NCBI GenBank assembly: GCA_949316495.1
Contig: OX439012.1
Coordinates: 33,103,927-33,167,926, forward strand
Direction: 5' to 3'
Source of the DNA: Amphiduros pacificus
Taxonomy: Eukaryota; Annelida; Polychaeta; Phyllodocida; Hesionidae
Length of the DNA stretch: 64,000 bases
Under the pieces are notes generated by a model. That model did not search any database. It saw only the letters and a program-made list of their open reading frames with translations, and was not told the origin of the DNA. A program made the position numbers and the translations under genes. Below, piece by piece: positions 62,353-64,000 of this stretch (positions are counted from its first letter, which is position 1; every line of letters starts with the position of its first letter).

Positions 62353-63164
62353 TATGTAGGGCTTAAAGCCAGATAAAACCAACAGGAAATCTTTAATAAG
62401 ATGTTCACTTTGATATATGTACTGAGTGTTCAATTGCATTGAAACTTTATGTCTAATGTAAGATCTAGTCAGAATTAAAAGGATGCACTTGTCATTATTG
62501 TGCCAGCAAGGAGGGGGGGGGGCAGGACAGGATAGAAGATTTGATCAAAAGTAATTTGCTCGGGGTAGGATTATGAATCTTTTCCTGAGAGAATCTGATA
62601 TATGATTAGCAACCCAGGTGTTCCACAGCGGGGATTTTGACAGTCTAAATGGACCATCATTTACTGTGCTTCCCTCTCCAAGGGCAAAATGTTGATAGGT
62701 GCATGAAGGTCATTTGCTTTGTTGATTTCTGCTTATGTAGAAAGTGGGATATATGTTATATACACTGGTTTAGAAAGATGGGAATGTATGAAATGACAGG
62801 GCTTCACCACAAGTGACCACGAAGGGTTCCGAATCTCTGGGCCAGTAATGGCATTTGGATTAAAAATTCCACTGGCCCAGTTTAAGTGGACATTTCTTGT
62901 ATTTTCATTGTTTTATGTTATGTGCTAATATATTTTACAAGAAGTATATAGGCTCTCAGCAAAGTTTAACCCTTTCTGGCCAGGGAACAAAATCCTTAAT
63001 TGTATGATAAGGAATAATAACAGACTTTGTATTTTTGTGAATTGAAATGATTTATGTTGTATGTCACCAAAAGTATGGAGAATGACTATGCACAAATAGT
63101 GTACCACATGGCAGCTACATAGATAGAATATAATATAACACTAATATCTCGCACTAAATTGTTA
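62353..63164. other. Downstream flank with R2 fragment
   Basis: 62830-62882 holds the R2 words CTCTGGGCCAGTAATGGCAT and CCACTGGCCCAG. A G-run (GGAGGGGGGGGG) lies near 62511. No gene seen. Confidence 0.45.
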
Positions 63165-63296
63165 ATTCTCATTGCTCTACTTGCTGCCACCTGGTGTGTT
63201 AAAATTTGTTATGCATGGGTGAACAAACCTATCCCATTGTACTTGACACAAGAGACACCTGGGGGACACAGTTGTTGAAACTCAAGCTGTGAGAAT
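63165..63296. mobile_element. MITE family M1, copy c (short form, inverse)
   Basis: Starts ATTCTCATTGCTC and ends GCTGTGAGAAT. The inside reads GCTGCCACCTGGTGTGTTAA and, in inverse, CCCCAGGTGTCTCTTGTGTC, matching 51446-51825 in the opposite orientation. At 132 bp it has the compact layout expected of a MITE. Confidence 0.75.
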
Positions 63297-64000
63297 TTTA
63301 TGGCCTTTTCTCAAGGTATTTTCTTTTGCCTATTTTTAAATTTAATCATTTGTCCTTTTCAAATTGTTTTTATTTATCTGTTAAATAGACATATGGAAAT
63401 ATATTTATATCTCTGTTCTTAAAAAGTTCAGTAAATAAATCTCAGAACTTGAGCAAATATACTTGTTATTTCTGCCCATGAAAGAATACATAATGTTGTT
63501 TTTCAAAATAAAACTTTGATATTCTCATTGGAACAATTTCATTGATAATTTAATGTTTTTTCAGGAAAATATATTGTTATTTCAATTATTCTGGGGTGGT
63601 CTTATTGAGCGATAATGTTTTCAAATGAAACATTATTTGTCACAGACCTTTTCAAAGAGTTAGGTCAAAATATTTGTTGTTTTCATCTAATCACTTAGCA
63701 TATTGCTATACTGTACATTTATCTGTTTATATCAAAAAGGAAAATAAAAGATTTATTATATTAATGAAGTGCATGGATTGTTTTTTTTCTTAAAACTTAA
63801 CATAAACAGAACACTTAGTTTCTGTTTGATTAATACTGAGGAAAATCAGTATAATGTGCTGAAATTTATGTAAATAACATAAAGCTGTAAATAACATTAT
63901 TGCTATCAGATAAAAATGACATTTTTTTTAATTTTGAAATTTAATTAATGGTGTCTTCAAATAATATTTCCCAGAATCATCTCAAGATGATTTTGTTTTG
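63297..64000. other. AT-rich unique sequence
   Basis: No gene, repeat or structured element recognised up to the right edge. Confidence 0.4.

Overview
The window looks like an AT-rich metazoan chromosome segment, probably from a lophotrochozoan and most likely a mollusc. That is an inference from animal-type spliced genes, a tRNA-derived SINE with three copies, many short inverted-repeat elements, an LTR-retrotransposon fossil and an extreme load of minisatellites. Nothing in it is prokaryotic.

Layout. About 1-39.5 kb is a minisatellite field: roughly two dozen unrelated tandem arrays (periods about 12-56 bp, up to about 3 kb long) fill close to half of the sequence (hand tally). Between them lie unique AT-rich stretches, MITE-like elements (532-1303, 14134-14707), tRNA-derived SINEs (19888-20201 and 29339-29655) and other dispersed repeats. 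A few exon-like stretches on the minus strand (39853-40036, 15839-15886, 13174-13434, 9991-10260) may belong to one or more unidentified genes with array-filled introns. About 40.3-51.8 kb holds a (TA)n tract, a third SINE, a LINE remnant, a partial Ty3/gypsy-like LTR element set between two blocks of the same 24-bp minisatellite, and more arrays and MITEs. The right end (54.6-62 kb) carries two confidently recognised genes arranged head to head: SZRD1 (minus, five coding exons, 54631-59151) and TTC36 (plus, four coding exons, 59392-61855). Only 240 bp separate their start codons.

Main observations. Both recognised genes carry a minisatellite that starts at an exon's 3' edge and copies the 5' splice site again and again: a 45-bp ladder in the last SZRD1 intron and a 31-32-bp ladder in TTC36 intron 3. 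The genuine donor is the outermost member of each ladder. Between 53.5 and 54.4 kb, just beyond the SZRD1 stop codon, there are a dozen or more palindromic X-box-like (RFX-type) motifs. A three-copy MITE family carries a CTCF-like motif near its end. Long open frames inside the tandem arrays are treated as artefacts of repeat periods, not genes.
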